From Flammeovirgaceae bacterium UBA6059 (GTDB taxonomy: Bacteria; Bacteroidota; Bacteroidia; Cytophagales; Cyclobacteriaceae): a stretch of DNA of 64,000 nt. The position numbers were made by a program, and so were the translations under genes. Below, one piece after another: positions 51,731 through 61,846 of the stretch (its first letter is position 1; each line of letters starts with the position of its first letter). The stretch spans positions 124,001 to 188,000 of the forward strand of contig DIYH01000040.1 in the NCBI GenBank assembly GCA_002435755.1, written 5' to 3'. A model generated the notes under the pieces. It was not told the origin of the DNA and did no database searches. It saw nothing but the letters and a program-made list of their open reading frames with translations.

Positions 51731-54700
51731 TTGCTTGCCAATTTTCCTTCCAGGTATTTTGTATATGCTTTGGGCTTACTGCTCTTGTCATGGGTGTGCT
51801 ATAGTATTGAAAGTATCATTTATGATGAAGATGAGTTCGTCGTAGCATCCATAGAGGAAAGACTTTCGGTCTTAGTGAAAGAGCAAGCGGATTTTATCGA
51901 TAGGGTGGAAGAGAACTTCTCGGAAGGAACCTATAGAGTTGTCAACCAGCACAATAGAGATTTCCCTACCTTCATATTTGTGAGCGGACAATTGAAGAGT
52001 TGGTCTTCTAATGATTTGATTCCAGCTTACACAGAACTCGCTGGAGATTATGAGTTTAGGTTGGTCACAGGCGAAGACGCAACATACCTGGCCAGAAAGC
52101 GCACACTAGCTAGTAGGAGCGCCCAAACAGAGCTCTTTTCCATCATCATACTCGAGCGACGATATGCAGTTGAAAATCGGTATATCAAGGATGCTAGAAA
52201 TTCCGCACTTTTTCCGATAGGGGCGAAAATCGTAGAAGTCGGTGAATCAGAAGGTGTTGATATAAGACTGGATGGAAACACGCTTTATCGAGTTACACTT
52301 GGTGATAGTCATACAGACAAGTCTGGAACATTGATCATGTTGAGCCTATTCTTGTTTGGAATAGGGCTGGCAATTTTGATAGCAGCCTTGTACCGATGGT
52401 CAGAGATGCTCGCAAGAGCAATAGGTTTTACATCCGGACTGATCATTTTGGTTGCGGGCTTTCTTGCACTCAGAACTCTTCTTGAGTTCTCCGATCTCCC
52501 TGGGTCAATTTGGCCTTCCGATATCTTCGATCCGCGTACATACTATAGTTCTGAACACAATTCCTCCATTGGAGAACTTCTGATCAATTTATTACTACTG
52601 GTATTGGTGGCATGGTATTCACTCATCAATTTTTCAGTGAAGCGTGCGGTCAGAAAGCTAATCAATACTCCTCCGGTATTGAGAACGCTGGTTGTCTTTG
52701 TACTTACCCTTGTTTCCATCATTTGCCTCTATGGCCATGTTTGGCTCGTTCAAAACATTTCCTTCAATTCTCAAATTGAGCTAGATGTCTCTGCAAGTAT
52801 TACTTTCCCGGGTGCCAGGATGGTAGCATACGGCTGTTTCGCCATCTACGCTATCTTGTTTTTTCTCATTCACCAATTGACTGCACGGTTTATTCAGATA
52901 TTAAGAATATCACCTGTCAGTATTGGTATTATCATTGCTTTGGCATATGGACTTGTTGCCGGGCTATTCCATAGTTATGCTTTATGGTGGCTCGTTTTTC
53001 TCCTACACCTTATATTTCTTTTGCTTTCCTGGTCTACTGGATGGGTAGGTACGCTAAAGCGAATAAGGTACAATACCTTCTTGTATCTTTTCACAAGTGC
53101 GCTGCTGAGTACAGCTATGTTTGCTGCTGCTCTATACAAGGCACAAGAACGTAATACACTCATTGCCAAACAGAAATTTGCAAATCAACTACTCATTGAG
53201 AACGACGTGCTTGGAGAGTATCTACTATCAGAAGCCATTGATAATATCACAGATGATGTTCAGATCAAAAGCCGCTTTCTAAACCCACGTCTCCTTACAA
53301 CGCAAACGGCCTATCACATCCGTGAGCGTCATATGAACGAGTACTTTGATAAGTATGAGATCTCGATACTTTTCTTTAATGATGATGGAGCCCTGATGAA
53401 CCAAACAGATGGGCCGTCTTTTGAAAACTTAAGTAATGATCTTCTGACCTTGGATAATCGTACTGAGTACAAGGATATCTATTTTGTTAATGACCTGACT
53501 TCAACTGGCGTTTATAAGTATTTGGCTGTAGTACCAGTAACCAGATACGATACATTCTTAGGGCATATCGTGCTTGATCTCCGGTTAAAAAGATACATAC
53601 CCACAAGTCTTTATCCTGAGTTATTGATAGATCAACGCTTCTTCTACGCCCCTCAGCCTGATTTCAATTATGCGCTGTATCAGGGTAATCGTTTGATCTA
53701 TGAAGCCGGTGGGTATAGCTATGCTTCGGCCTTTAACAAGGAAAATCTTAATGTAGAAAAGCTTTATATAGAGGGTTCAGAGGATGTTCTCATGCATCAC
53801 TTAGGTGTCAGAGATATTGACGACAAGGTATTCATCATTAGCAGTACAAAGTATCCCAACAAGGACATCATAGCCAATTTCTCGTTTTTGTTCATGATGA
53901 TGGTGTTTTTGATCGTACTGCTAACGGTTGTTGACGCTATTAAGTTGAGATTCAGGGAGGTTGAATTGAACTTTGCGACAAGGCTTCAAATCTACCTTAG
54001 CCTGGCATTTTTTCTTCCATTATTAGTGACGACAATCGTAGTGCTCAACACAATTAATGAATCTTACAAGGAAGAGCTCGATATAACTTATCAGGAAAAA
54101 GCGGATAATATCAGTCAACAGGTAATCGGAGAATTAAAGAGCTATTCGGAAGGTGAAACCAATAGAATTCAGCTTTCCCAACTTGTGAGTGATATCTCTC
54201 GTTACTCCCAGGTTGATGTCAACTTGTTTGATGGGCTAGGACGTCTTGTAGCATCGAGCCAGCAGCGTATCTTCGATAACAAGCTAAAATCAGCTTATAT
54301 CAACCCTCAGGCACTTTATCAGATCATCTCAGGAGAGCAAGAGTCTGTTACGTTTGACGAGCAAATTGGAGAGCTCAATTACAGATCTACGTATCATGCT
54401 ATCCGATCAGATAGTGATGGTCACTTACTGGGTACGTTAAGCATTCCTTTTTTCGAATCTTCCAACGATCTAAAGAATGAACAGCTAGATGTCTTTACAA
54501 GCCTCCTTAACATTTTTACGTTGATCTTTCTGGTGTCATTGGTCTTTATCAACCTGGCTACTTCATTTTTGACAAGACCGCTTGACCTTATCACCCAAAA
54601 GCTTAGTAAAACGCGTCTGGAAGACAAAAACCAGCCTATTGATTGGAAATCAAATGATGAGATTGGCGTTTTGGTCAAGGAGTACAACAGGATGCTAGTC

Positions 54701-55399
54701 AACTTGGAGAAGAGCAAAGCATCATTAGCAAAAAATGAAAAAGAAGTGGCGTGGCGTGAGATGGCGAAGCAAGTGGCACATGAGATCAAAAACCCACTTA
54801 CTCCCATGAAACTCACTTTGCAGCAACTTCAGCGCACCTTAGCAGATCAAGGCAAAGTAACCAACGCAGAAAGACCAATTAAGACTGTGCTCAATCAGAT
54901 AGATACACTCAGCGATATAGCTACTTCTTTTTCAGCATTCGCGAAAATGCCTATACCGGTCAATTCCAAAACTGATGTGTCTGCAGTACTCAAAGAAACT
55001 CTACTCCTCTTTGATGAAAAATGTAAGATATCCACTGATTTGCCTTCAAAGGAGTATTGCGTATTTGCTGATGGTAAGTTATTGGGGCGTATATTCAACA
55101 ACCTCATTCTGAATGGTATTCAGTCTGTCCCTGATGGTAAGGAACCTAGTATTCGTGTAGCTCTGAAAGAGAAAGACCAACGGATCAGCATCTCTTTTCA
55201 AGATAATGGAGTTGGGATCTCAGATGAGCATACCGAGAAGATTTTTGTGCCCAACTTCAGTACCAAAACTACAGGTAGTGGACTTGGATTGGCGATAGCC
55301 AAGAGAGGTATAGAGCATGCTGGCGGCTCCATTTCTTTTACTACAGAGGTTGGAGTCGGAACTGAATTTATCATTGAGCTGCCCCTTTATCAAGAATGA
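51731..55399 (+). CDS. Giant NtrY-type membrane histidine kinase
   Basis: In order, this 1222-residue sensor kinase has TM1 (about 8-25) and an extracytoplasmic domain (30-190). A block of about eight helices (195-475) and a second extracytoplasmic domain (485-720) follow. Next come helices near 722-742 and 760-780, a third sensor region (785-920) and a helix near 925-947. The cytoplasmic end has HAMP (948-1000), the DHp helix with VAWREMAKQVAHEIKNPLTPMKL (phosphoacceptor His1017) and HATPase_c (DNGVGIS, TGSGLGLAIAKRG). The WREMA...HEIKNPLTP wording is characteristic of NtrY. No response regulator is adjacent. The start is TTG; the first in-frame ATG is about 195 codons later. The stop overlaps the next gene's ATG (55396-55399). 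Confidence 0.88.
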   Translation: MLANFPSRYFVYALGLLLLSWVCYSIESIIYDEDEFVVASIEERLSVLVKEQADFIDRVEENFSEGTYRVVNQHNRDFPTFIFVSGQLKSWSSNDLIPAYTELAGDYEFRLVTGEDATYLARKRTLASRSAQTELFSIIILERRYAVENRYIKDARNSALFPIGAKIVEVGESEGVDIRLDGNTLYRVTLGDSHTDKSGTLIMLSLFLFGIGLAILIAALYRWSEMLARAIGFTSGLIILVAGFLALRTLLEFSDLPGSIWPSDIFDPRTYYSSEHNSSIGELLINLLLLVLVAWYSLINFSVKRAVRKLINTPPVLRTLVVFVLTLVSIICLYGHVWLVQNISFNSQIELDVSASITFPGARMVAYGCFAIYAILFFLIHQLTARFIQILRISPVSIGIIIALAYGLVAGLFHSYALWWLVFLLHLIFLLLSWSTGWVGTLKRIRYNTFLYLFTSALLSTAMFAAALYKAQERNTLIAKQKFANQLLIENDVLGEYLLSEAIDNITDDVQIKSRFLNPRLLTTQTAYHIRERHMNEYFDKYEISILFFNDDGALMNQTDGPSFENLSNDLLTLDNRTEYKDIYFVNDLTSTGVYKYLAVVPVTRYDTFLGHIVLDLRLKRYIPTSLYPELLIDQRFFYAPQPDFNYALYQGNRLIYEAGGYSYASAFNKENLNVEKLYIEGSEDVLMHHLGVRDIDDKVFIISSTKYPNKDIIANFSFLFMMMVFLIVLLTVVDAIKLRFREVELNFATRLQIYLSLAFFLPLLVTTIVVLNTINESYKEELDITYQEKADNISQQVIGELKSYSEGETNRIQLSQLVSDISRYSQVDVNLFDGLGRLVASSQQRIFDNKLKSAYINPQALYQIISGEQESVTFDEQIGELNYRSTYHAIRSDSDGHLLGTLSIPFFESSNDLKNEQLDVFTSLLNIFTLIFLVSLVFINLATSFLTRPLDLITQKLSKTRLEDKNQPIDWKSNDEIGVLVKEYNRMLVNLEKSKASLAKNEKEVAWREMAKQVAHEIKNPLTPMKLTLQQLQRTLADQGKVTNAERPIKTVLNQIDTLSDIATSFSAFAKMPIPVNSKTDVSAVLKETLLLFDEKCKISTDLPSKEYCVFADGKLLGRIFNNLILNGIQSVPDGKEPSIRVALKEKDQRISISFQDNGVGISDEHTEKIFVPNFSTKTTGSGLGLAIAKRGIEHAGGSISFTTEVGVGTEFIIELPLYQE

Positions 55400-58300
55400 A
55401 AAGCCTATTGCCAATAGGTTTGATGATATGTGTGAGCATCGTTTGTAGCAAGGTCGAGGCACAATCTCTGCGTCGGTGTTATGAGTTTCCGATAGGTACC
55501 CAGCAGGTGGTATTAGATACAGTTTTGCTAGACCCTGGTACTATTGAATTGATACCTATACGACCCTATCGATATGATGAGCATTCAAGAACTGTAATAC
55601 TGGATCAACCCATAGATACGGTGGTTCAGGTTTGCTATCGTGTCTTCCCGATTCAAGTAGGCGATACATATTCGGTCAGGGACCGAGAGGAGTATTTTGA
55701 AGATATTTCGAGCTATGAAAGTGCTAAAAAGAATGTAGAGACAAAAGAGAGTATACCGGAGGAGTCATTATTCAAGACGGACAACCTACAGAAGATGGGT
55801 GCCATCAGCCGGTCGGTAAGTTTTGGAAACACTCAAAACGTATTTGTCAATTCATCGCTCAACCTGCAATTGGACGGACAGATCACTGATGATATCAAGA
55901 TACAGGCAGTGATTGCAGATCAAAATATTCCCTTCCAACCGGAAGGCAATACACAACAGATCAGAGACTTTGATAATGTCTATATCAAATTGTACAACGA
56001 CAAATTTGACCTTACTGCCGGTGATGTGGTTTTATCCAATAGAGACTCATATTTTCTAAGGTACTATAAAAACGTCCAGGGCGGGAAAGCCACTTTCAAT
56101 TACAAGAGTGGTGGCGGATTGGCTAAGACGAGCCTGGCAGCTTCAGTTGCGAAAGGACAGTTTGCATCGATACAGATTGACCCTATCGAAGGCGTTCAAG
56201 GTCCATATAGGGTTAGAGGACCCAACGATGAACGTTTTGTTATTGTTATGGCCAATTCAGAGCGAGTATTTCTAGATGGTAAGCTACTTCAACGTGGGTT
56301 TGATCGCGATTATGTGATTGATTACAATCAAGCAGAGATCACTTTTAACCCCACTGTCCTCATTACGAAATTCTCCCGGATCAGGGTCGACTATGAGTAT
56401 GCTGATCAAAACTATAGCAGAAGTATCCTGGGTATTCGTCATGATCAGCAGTGGGACAAGTGGTCACTGACCTCTGAGCTCTATCGTGAAAAAGATAATC
56501 GAAATCAGCCATTGGCTTTTACCTTAGCCACAGAAGACAAGCAGGTGCTTAGCCAGGCTGGTGATCAAGCTAGCTTAGCAGCAATTTCAGGCATAGATAG
56601 CGTTGGTTTTTCCCCTGATAGAGTCCTCTACGCCAGAAAAGATAGTACCGTCGACGGTCGAACGGTGGTGTACTACGCCTATTCCACTGACCCGGATGAG
56701 GCTTTTTTTACGATCACTTTTTCAGAAGTTGGACCTAACAACGGTGATTATCTCCCGGTCCAATCAGGAGTCAACGGCAGGATCTTCGAGTGGATTCCCC
56801 CGGTCAACGGTATCTCTCAAGGTAGCTTCTCACCAATCTCCATAATACCGACTCCCAATCAGCGTCAAATGTGGAATAACCAGGTGACTTACCAAATTAA
56901 TGAGCATCAGCAGATCTATACAGATGTAGCTTTATCAAACGAGGACAAAAACCTCTTCGGTACTACCGATAATGAAGATAACAACGGCTTTGGTGTGAAA
57001 TCAGGATATCGGGTCAGCAAGTTACTGGTAGGAGAGAGCTACCGACTTTCTGGAGAAATAAGCTATGAGTACAACGATCAGTATTTCAAACCCATAGACA
57101 GGTTCCGTTATATAGAGTTTGATCGTGATTGGAGTTATATGACGAGTGACTCAGTCAGCTTTATCGACGAACGACTGTTCAATACTTCGATTGGCATTTA
57201 TAAAGATGACGACCACTATCTCGATTATAGGTTGGCCACTCGTCAGCGAGGTGCATTATTCTCAGGTACTCAGCATTTTTTCAAACTTGGGCAATCGCTA
57301 GGCCCGCTTTATCATACTTCCGATGTTTTTGTGCTCGCTAGTGAGCAAGGAGAGACTGGATCTACATGGACCAGGTGGACGGCAGACACTCATTTGAGAA
57401 CAAGCATAGTAGTGCCTGGCTATACCTATGCTGTGGATAGAAACAAAGTGTTTCAGCAGGAGACCGACTCTGTTTTCCGAACGGCTATGAATTTCAGAGA
57501 GCATACCGTCTATATTACCAATGCTGATAGCAGTAAGCATCAATGGAGGGTGCAGTATGCGTTGCGTGAAGACCAGTTCCCGGTTGAAGGACGCCTCACA
57601 CCTCAGAATGACAGTCGTACTTTCATGGTGTCAGGACGCTACCTCTTCGGTCAACAACAGCGATTGTCTTACAACTTTACCTATCGCAACCTTGAGAACC
57701 TGCTCGATCCATCTGCTGAAGATGAGTTGACCACAATGGGCAGGTTAGACTGGACAGGTAGGTTTTTTGATCGGCAGGTCTCTACCGAACTGACCTATGC
57801 ATTGGCTAATAGCAGAGAGTTACGTCGGGAGTTCATATTTGTACCAGTTGCCAATGGTGAAGGAACACATACCTGGCGCGATGATAATGGAGATGGTATT
57901 CAGGACTTGACGGAGTTCTACCTGGCGGTGAATGCTGACGAGCGCAACTATATCAAGGTTTTTGTACCTACGGATGAGTATGTGACAGCCTTCAACAACA
58001 TTTTCAATTTGCGAGTAAGTATGGATGCGCCGAGAAAGTGGAAATCACAAGGGGGTTTCAAATCACTGCTTGGTTACCTAAGCAACGTGACCTCAATAGC
58101 TCATGATCGAAAAGTGACGGATGACGCTGATAGCCGGTTTAACCCTTTTGGAGGTATCAGCGATGAGAGCCTACTGTCTAACAGAGAAAACTTACGATCG
58201 ACACTCTTCATCAATAGAGGTAATCCCAGGTTTGGGCTCGAGCTAGCTTACAATCAACTGGGGAATCGTCAACTACTCACCAATGGGATTGAAAGTCGAG

Positions 58301-58830
58301 ACCTTAGCTCGTGGAAATTTAGCTCGAGGCTCAATATCAAAAAAGAATTCACGTTCCAGATGGGTTATGAGAGTGGGGACCGTCAAAACAACTCAGATGC
58401 TCAAGTCAATCGAAACTACCTGATCGACTTTCAAAACATCACACCTCAACTAGTTTGGCAACCTTCACCGGCTTTTCGGCTACTAGGCAGCTATGAATTT
58501 AGGGATAGGCAGAGCATAGGTGTTGAAAACCAGGGCGAGTTCTCGGAGATCAACGAATTTCGAGGAGAACTCAGGTGGGCAAAGGCCATAGAGCGTACAG
58601 TTTCAGCTACTTTCAGAGTTGTTGATATTGCTTTTGAGGGAGATGAGAATAGCCCGATCGGTTATGAGTTATTGGAAGCACTCAGGCCAGGCACCAATTA
58701 TACCTGGAACCTTCAATGGCAGCAGCGTATTCTGAAAGGACTGCAGATGTCAATTGGATATGAAGGCCGCAAGTCTCCTGATCAAAACCTTGTGAACATA
58801 GGGAGAATGCAAGTTACGGCACTGTTCTAG
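55396..58830 (+). CDS. Very large outer-membrane beta-barrel protein coupled to the kinase
   Basis: The 1144-residue protein has a signal peptide (1-22) and then repeated amphipathic strands to a terminal Phe, as in outer-membrane barrels. An early conserved block includes DLTAGDVVLSNRDSYFLRYYKNVQGG and a strand-turn segment with VFLDGKLLQRGFDRDYVIDYNQ, both recalling large Bacteroidota surface barrels. I know no assigned function for it. A calcium-binding-like loop DDNGDGIQDLTE lies near residue 827. It shares ATGA with the kinase stop, so synthesis is coupled. The two may form one envelope-sensing unit (inference). It is not SprA by length or context. Confidence 0.8.
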   Translation: MKSLLPIGLMICVSIVCSKVEAQSLRRCYEFPIGTQQVVLDTVLLDPGTIELIPIRPYRYDEHSRTVILDQPIDTVVQVCYRVFPIQVGDTYSVRDREEYFEDISSYESAKKNVETKESIPEESLFKTDNLQKMGAISRSVSFGNTQNVFVNSSLNLQLDGQITDDIKIQAVIADQNIPFQPEGNTQQIRDFDNVYIKLYNDKFDLTAGDVVLSNRDSYFLRYYKNVQGGKATFNYKSGGGLAKTSLAASVAKGQFASIQIDPIEGVQGPYRVRGPNDERFVIVMANSERVFLDGKLLQRGFDRDYVIDYNQAEITFNPTVLITKFSRIRVDYEYADQNYSRSILGIRHDQQWDKWSLTSELYREKDNRNQPLAFTLATEDKQVLSQAGDQASLAAISGIDSVGFSPDRVLYARKDSTVDGRTVVYYAYSTDPDEAFFTITFSEVGPNNGDYLPVQSGVNGRIFEWIPPVNGISQGSFSPISIIPTPNQRQMWNNQVTYQINEHQQIYTDVALSNEDKNLFGTTDNEDNNGFGVKSGYRVSKLLVGESYRLSGEISYEYNDQYFKPIDRFRYIEFDRDWSYMTSDSVSFIDERLFNTSIGIYKDDDHYLDYRLATRQRGALFSGTQHFFKLGQSLGPLYHTSDVFVLASEQGETGSTWTRWTADTHLRTSIVVPGYTYAVDRNKVFQQETDSVFRTAMNFREHTVYITNADSSKHQWRVQYALREDQFPVEGRLTPQNDSRTFMVSGRYLFGQQQRLSYNFTYRNLENLLDPSAEDELTTMGRLDWTGRFFDRQVSTELTYALANSRELRREFIFVPVANGEGTHTWRDDNGDGIQDLTEFYLAVNADERNYIKVFVPTDEYVTAFNNIFNLRVSMDAPRKWKSQGGFKSLLGYLSNVTSIAHDRKVTDDADSRFNPFGGISDESLLSNRENLRSTLFINRGNPRFGLELAYNQLGNRQLLTNGIESRDLSSWKFSSRLNIKKEFTFQMGYESGDRQNNSDAQVNRNYLIDFQNITPQLVWQPSPAFRLLGSYEFRDRQSIGVENQGEFSEINEFRGELRWAKAIERTVSATFRVVDIAFEGDENSPIGYELLEALRPGTNYTWNLQWQQRILKGLQMSIGYEGRKSPDQNLVNIGRMQVTALF

Positions 58831-59408
58831 GCTGACCTTGTCAGTCTTACGTTGTAAAGGTTCTTATACCAATCTATGGTGATTTTGCTAAGTAGCAGCG
58901 CAAGATACAAGTTCCATATACCTGTAAAGAATACAAAATCACTGATCAGAAAATGAAGTGAGTGGATAAGTGCTACTCCAACAGCTATCCCTATCACAGT
59001 ATGTGGAATTTCATAAATAGGTAAGACACCTCTCTTATAGAGAGATACTATTTGACGAGCTGTGGCTAGCGCTGCATACATCGTCACTAAGTGTGTGAGA
59101 ATGAAATAAAAAAGGAACTCGTCCGTCTTCAACATATGTCCAAATACGTTCCCAACTATTACGGCTGCAATCATGATAATCGCCGGGCCATAGACATCTA
59201 GTTTGATCAAAGTCCATCTTAGAGGTACGACCCATTGGAAAAACATTCCAATAGCGGTCACAATGAGCGACATTATCAAAAAGAATAACCCGAAACTCCG
59301 CTGTTCAGCAGTGCTACTATACATCACTGAGAGAGCATCCTGCATGCTGAAATAGCCAAGTGTAAGAATACTTCCTAGTAGAATAAAGTAGGTAAAATAC
59401 CTATACAT
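58827..59408 (-). CDS. Integral membrane protein of unknown function
   Basis: The 193-residue protein has about six helices (roughly 5-22, 38-60, 73-92, 99-117, 133-152, 160-178). A histidine is in GHML and others lie near 136-152 (IPHTVIGIAVG, LIHSLHFL). I do not recognise a family. Its stop interlocks with the convergent barrel gene (CTAG 58827-58830). It is upstream of nothing cotranscribed and stands alone. Confidence 0.65.
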   Translation of the reverse strand: MYRYFTYFILLGSILTLGYFSMQDALSVMYSSTAEQRSFGLFFLIMSLIVTAIGMFFQWVVPLRWTLIKLDVYGPAIIMIAAVIVGNVFGHMLKTDEFLFYFILTHLVTMYAALATARQIVSLYKRGVLPIYEIPHTVIGIAVGVALIHSLHFLISDFVFFTGIWNLYLALLLSKITIDWYKNLYNVRLTRSA

Positions 59409-59466
59409 AACATGCTATTTAACTTCGCTAATTAAGTGAATAATAGGTTAAATAACAAGGTGACAA

Positions 59467-60219
59467 TTAACGGTTTTTACGGACCGTTCTCATCAGGTTA
59501 TTTGCGAAAATGAAGTCCTCAAGTTCCTTCACTCCACAGTCGAAAATCGTTTGGTTATTGCCTTCCCAAAGCTTTTTCCCTTGATAGAGGAACATCACAA
59601 ATTCTCCAATCTCCATTACAGAGTTCATGTCATGTGTAACTACAATGGTGGTAATATCCAGTTCATCCGTCAGGTCCTTGATGAGGTTGTCAATAAGTAT
59701 AGAGGTTTGAGGATCTAGGCCTGAGTTGGGTTCATCACAATATAAATAGCGAGAGTTGTTAACGATTGCCCTGGCGATACCCACGCGTTTCTTCATACCG
59801 CCACTTATCTCAGAAGGCATTTTATTGTTGACATTTTCCAGGCCAACCATCTGAAGACATGTATTGACCCTGTCCAACTTTTCATCTTTAGGCATTGATG
59901 TCAACATATCCAATGGAAACATCACGTTCTGTTCTACATTCTTGGAGTCAAACAAGGCTCCACCCTGAAACAACATGCCGATCTCTCTTCTCACATCCGT
60001 CTTGAGCCGCTTGTCTCCATGGGTAAAGTCACGACCATCATAGTATACCTCCCCGCTATCAGGTTGTACAAGACCTACCATGCTTTTGAGTAGTACACTT
60101 TTACCTGTACCACTTGAGCCAATGATCAGGTTAGTTCTGCCTTTTTCGAACTTACCTGATACATCAAAGAGTACCTGTTTGTCATTAAAGGACTTGTTGA
60201 TACGGTTAAGCTCGATCAT
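59467..60219 (-). CDS. mlaF: MlaF-like ABC transporter ATPase
   Basis: The 250-residue ATPase has Walker A GSSGTGKS (34-41), signature SGGMKKRVGIARA and Walker B YLYCDEPNSGLDP. The SGGMKKR signature is characteristic of the MlaF/Mkl group, which moves phospholipids between the inner and outer membranes. The permease partner is encoded 4 nt upstream. No MlaD (MCE) gene is in the window. Confidence 0.92.
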   Translation of the reverse strand: MIELNRINKSFNDKQVLFDVSGKFEKGRTNLIIGSSGTGKSVLLKSMVGLVQPDSGEVYYDGRDFTHGDKRLKTDVRREIGMLFQGGALFDSKNVEQNVMFPLDMLTSMPKDEKLDRVNTCLQMVGLENVNNKMPSEISGGMKKRVGIARAIVNNSRYLYCDEPNSGLDPQTSILIDNLIKDLTDELDITTIVVTHDMNSVMEIGEFVMFLYQGKKLWEGNNQTIFDCGVKELEDFIFANNLMRTVRKNR

Positions 60220-60223
60220 AGGG

Positions 60224-60952
60224 TTATAACAATATTTGCGCTAGCAGATAGTCTGCGACAAGAATGGCGATGCAGCTATTAGTCACAGCACTTGTAGAAG
60301 CCTGGCCTACTTCTAAAGCTCCTCCACTGGTGTAGAATCCTTTATAAGCAGAAATGGAAGTTACGAGGTAAGCGAAAACGAGCGACTTGGTCAGGGCAAA
60401 CTGAACTGTGTAGGGGATAAACTCAAACCGCAGACCATAAGAGTACTCCGCTCCTGTGATCACTTCAGTCAGGGTCCCTGCAATATAACCTCCCATGATA
60501 CAGAGAAAGGCAGAGATCACGACCAGCATAGGGTACATGATGAGCGAAGCAACGATTTTCGGAAGTACAAGGTAAGAAGCCGAATTGATTCCCATCACTT
60601 CAAGTGCATCGATTTGCTCGGTGATCCTCATCGTGCCCAGTTCGCCAGCAATATTCGATCCTACCTTACCAGCAAACACAATGGCCATGATAGTAGGGGA
60701 CATCTCAAGAATGGTCATATCGCGCACAACCAGGGAGATGACATAGTCAGGAATAAAAGGACTTACCAGATTATAGGCTGTCTGTATGGTAGTCACAGCA
60801 CCCATAAATGTTGATACTATCGCAATGATAAAAAGTGAATCATACCCGATCTTAATACACTCATCCACGGTAAGTTTGGCGTAAGTCTTGAGCGCTTCTC
60901 GCCTGGAAAACAGCGTCCCAATGAACATGATGTATTTACCAATACTCTTCAT
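60224..60952 (-). CDS. mlaE: MlaE-like ABC transporter permease
   Basis: The 242-residue MlaE/YrbE family permease has five or six helices and conserved segments MAIVFAGKVGSNIAGELGTMRITEQIDALEVMGI and VTNSCIAILVADYLLAQ. With MlaF it forms the inner-membrane core of a lipid transporter maintaining outer-membrane asymmetry. The start lies 114 nt from the divergent SDR gene. Confidence 0.93.
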   Translation of the reverse strand: MKSIGKYIMFIGTLFSRREALKTYAKLTVDECIKIGYDSLFIIAIVSTFMGAVTTIQTAYNLVSPFIPDYVISLVVRDMTILEMSPTIMAIVFAGKVGSNIAGELGTMRITEQIDALEVMGINSASYLVLPKIVASLIMYPMLVVISAFLCIMGGYIAGTLTEVITGAEYSYGLRFEFIPYTVQFALTKSLVFAYLVTSISAYKGFYTSGGALEVGQASTSAVTNSCIAILVADYLLAQILL

Positions 60953-61019
60953 ACTTTCCCAGCACTTCTAATTCACCTGATAGTAACGGGACATCAGTGC
61001 AAATAGGTCGCTTATTCCT

Positions 61020-61027
61020 TACTTTTG
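61020..61027 (+). promoter_or_regulatory. Candidate -7 element for the SDR gene
   Basis: TACTTTTG fits TAnnTTTG and lies 39 nt before the ATG in the divergent region. No clear -33 TTTG is seen. Confidence 0.35.
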
Positions 61028-61066
61028 GCCAAAATAATAAATATTTCATTAGAATAGATTTTATCA

Positions 61067-61777
61067 ATGCACAACAAACTGATAGTAGTTTCGGGTGGCA
61101 CCAAAGGCATAGGAAAGGCCATCATTGAGAGGTTCATGGAGGATGGTTTTGATGCAGTCACGTGTAGCCGAAATGAAGCTGATCTCTACAGTCTAAAATC
61201 TGAATTAGAGACCAAATTCAGCCAGTCAAGTCTCTATACTTTTAAGGCCGACCTATCGGTAAAATCTGAAGTCTTTGCATTTGCTGCCTTTATCGAAGGT
61301 CTGAAGCAGCTAGTGGATGTATTGGTCAACAATACGGGAGTGTTCATACCAGGTGAAGTGCACCAAGAGGAGGATGGAGCACTTGAGAAGATGATCGATA
61401 CCAACCTTTATAGTGCTTATCACTTGACGCGGGCGCTCCTACCGGAAATGAAAACTCGTAACGGTGGCCATATCTTCAACATGTGCTCGATTGCCAGTAT
61501 TATTGCCTACGCCAATGGGGGTTCGTATAGTATATCCAAGTTTGCCATGTATGGTATGAGCAAGGTGCTCAGAGAAGAGTTGAAGCCATACGGTATAAGA
61601 GTTACGGCCATACTACCAGGAGCCACATACACGGCCAGTTGGGAGGGAGTAGATGTACCAGAAGAGCGACTTATGAAAGCTGAAGATGTGGCCGAAGCAG
61701 TACAATCGGCTAACTGTATGTCAACCACCTCTGTAGTGGAGGAAATTGTGATCCGCCCTCAATTGGGTGACTTATAG
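61067..61777 (+). CDS. Short-chain dehydrogenase/reductase
   Basis: The 236-residue classical SDR has the cofactor motif GGTKGIG (10-16), NNTGVF in place of the usual NNAG, SIAS, and the catalytic YSISK (Tyr, Lys) before FAMYGMSKVLREEL. ILPGATYT follows. It is a cytoplasmic NAD(P)-dependent oxidoreductase of unknown substrate. It precedes ispG by 69 nt in the same direction, but ispG appears to have its own promoter element. Confidence 0.88.
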   Translation: MHNKLIVVSGGTKGIGKAIIERFMEDGFDAVTCSRNEADLYSLKSELETKFSQSSLYTFKADLSVKSEVFAFAAFIEGLKQLVDVLVNNTGVFIPGEVHQEEDGALEKMIDTNLYSAYHLTRALLPEMKTRNGGHIFNMCSIASIIAYANGGSYSISKFAMYGMSKVLREELKPYGIRVTAILPGATYTASWEGVDVPEERLMKAEDVAEAVQSANCMSTTSVVEEIVIRPQLGDL

Positions 61778-61820
61778 AGAAGAATAGAATACACGAGCAA
61801 CAATTTGCTTGCCTAAGGGT

Positions 61821-61840
61821 TATTTTTGCGATAGCAAAAA
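61821..61840 (+). promoter_or_regulatory. Candidate -7 element and dyad before ispG
   Basis: TATTTTTG (61821-61828) fits TAnnTTTG and ends 18 nt before the ispG ATG. It overlaps a perfect dyad, TTTTTGC-GATA-GCAAAAA (61823-61840), which may be an operator or a small hairpin at the mRNA start. Confidence 0.4.
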
Positions 61841-61846
61841 AGCATC

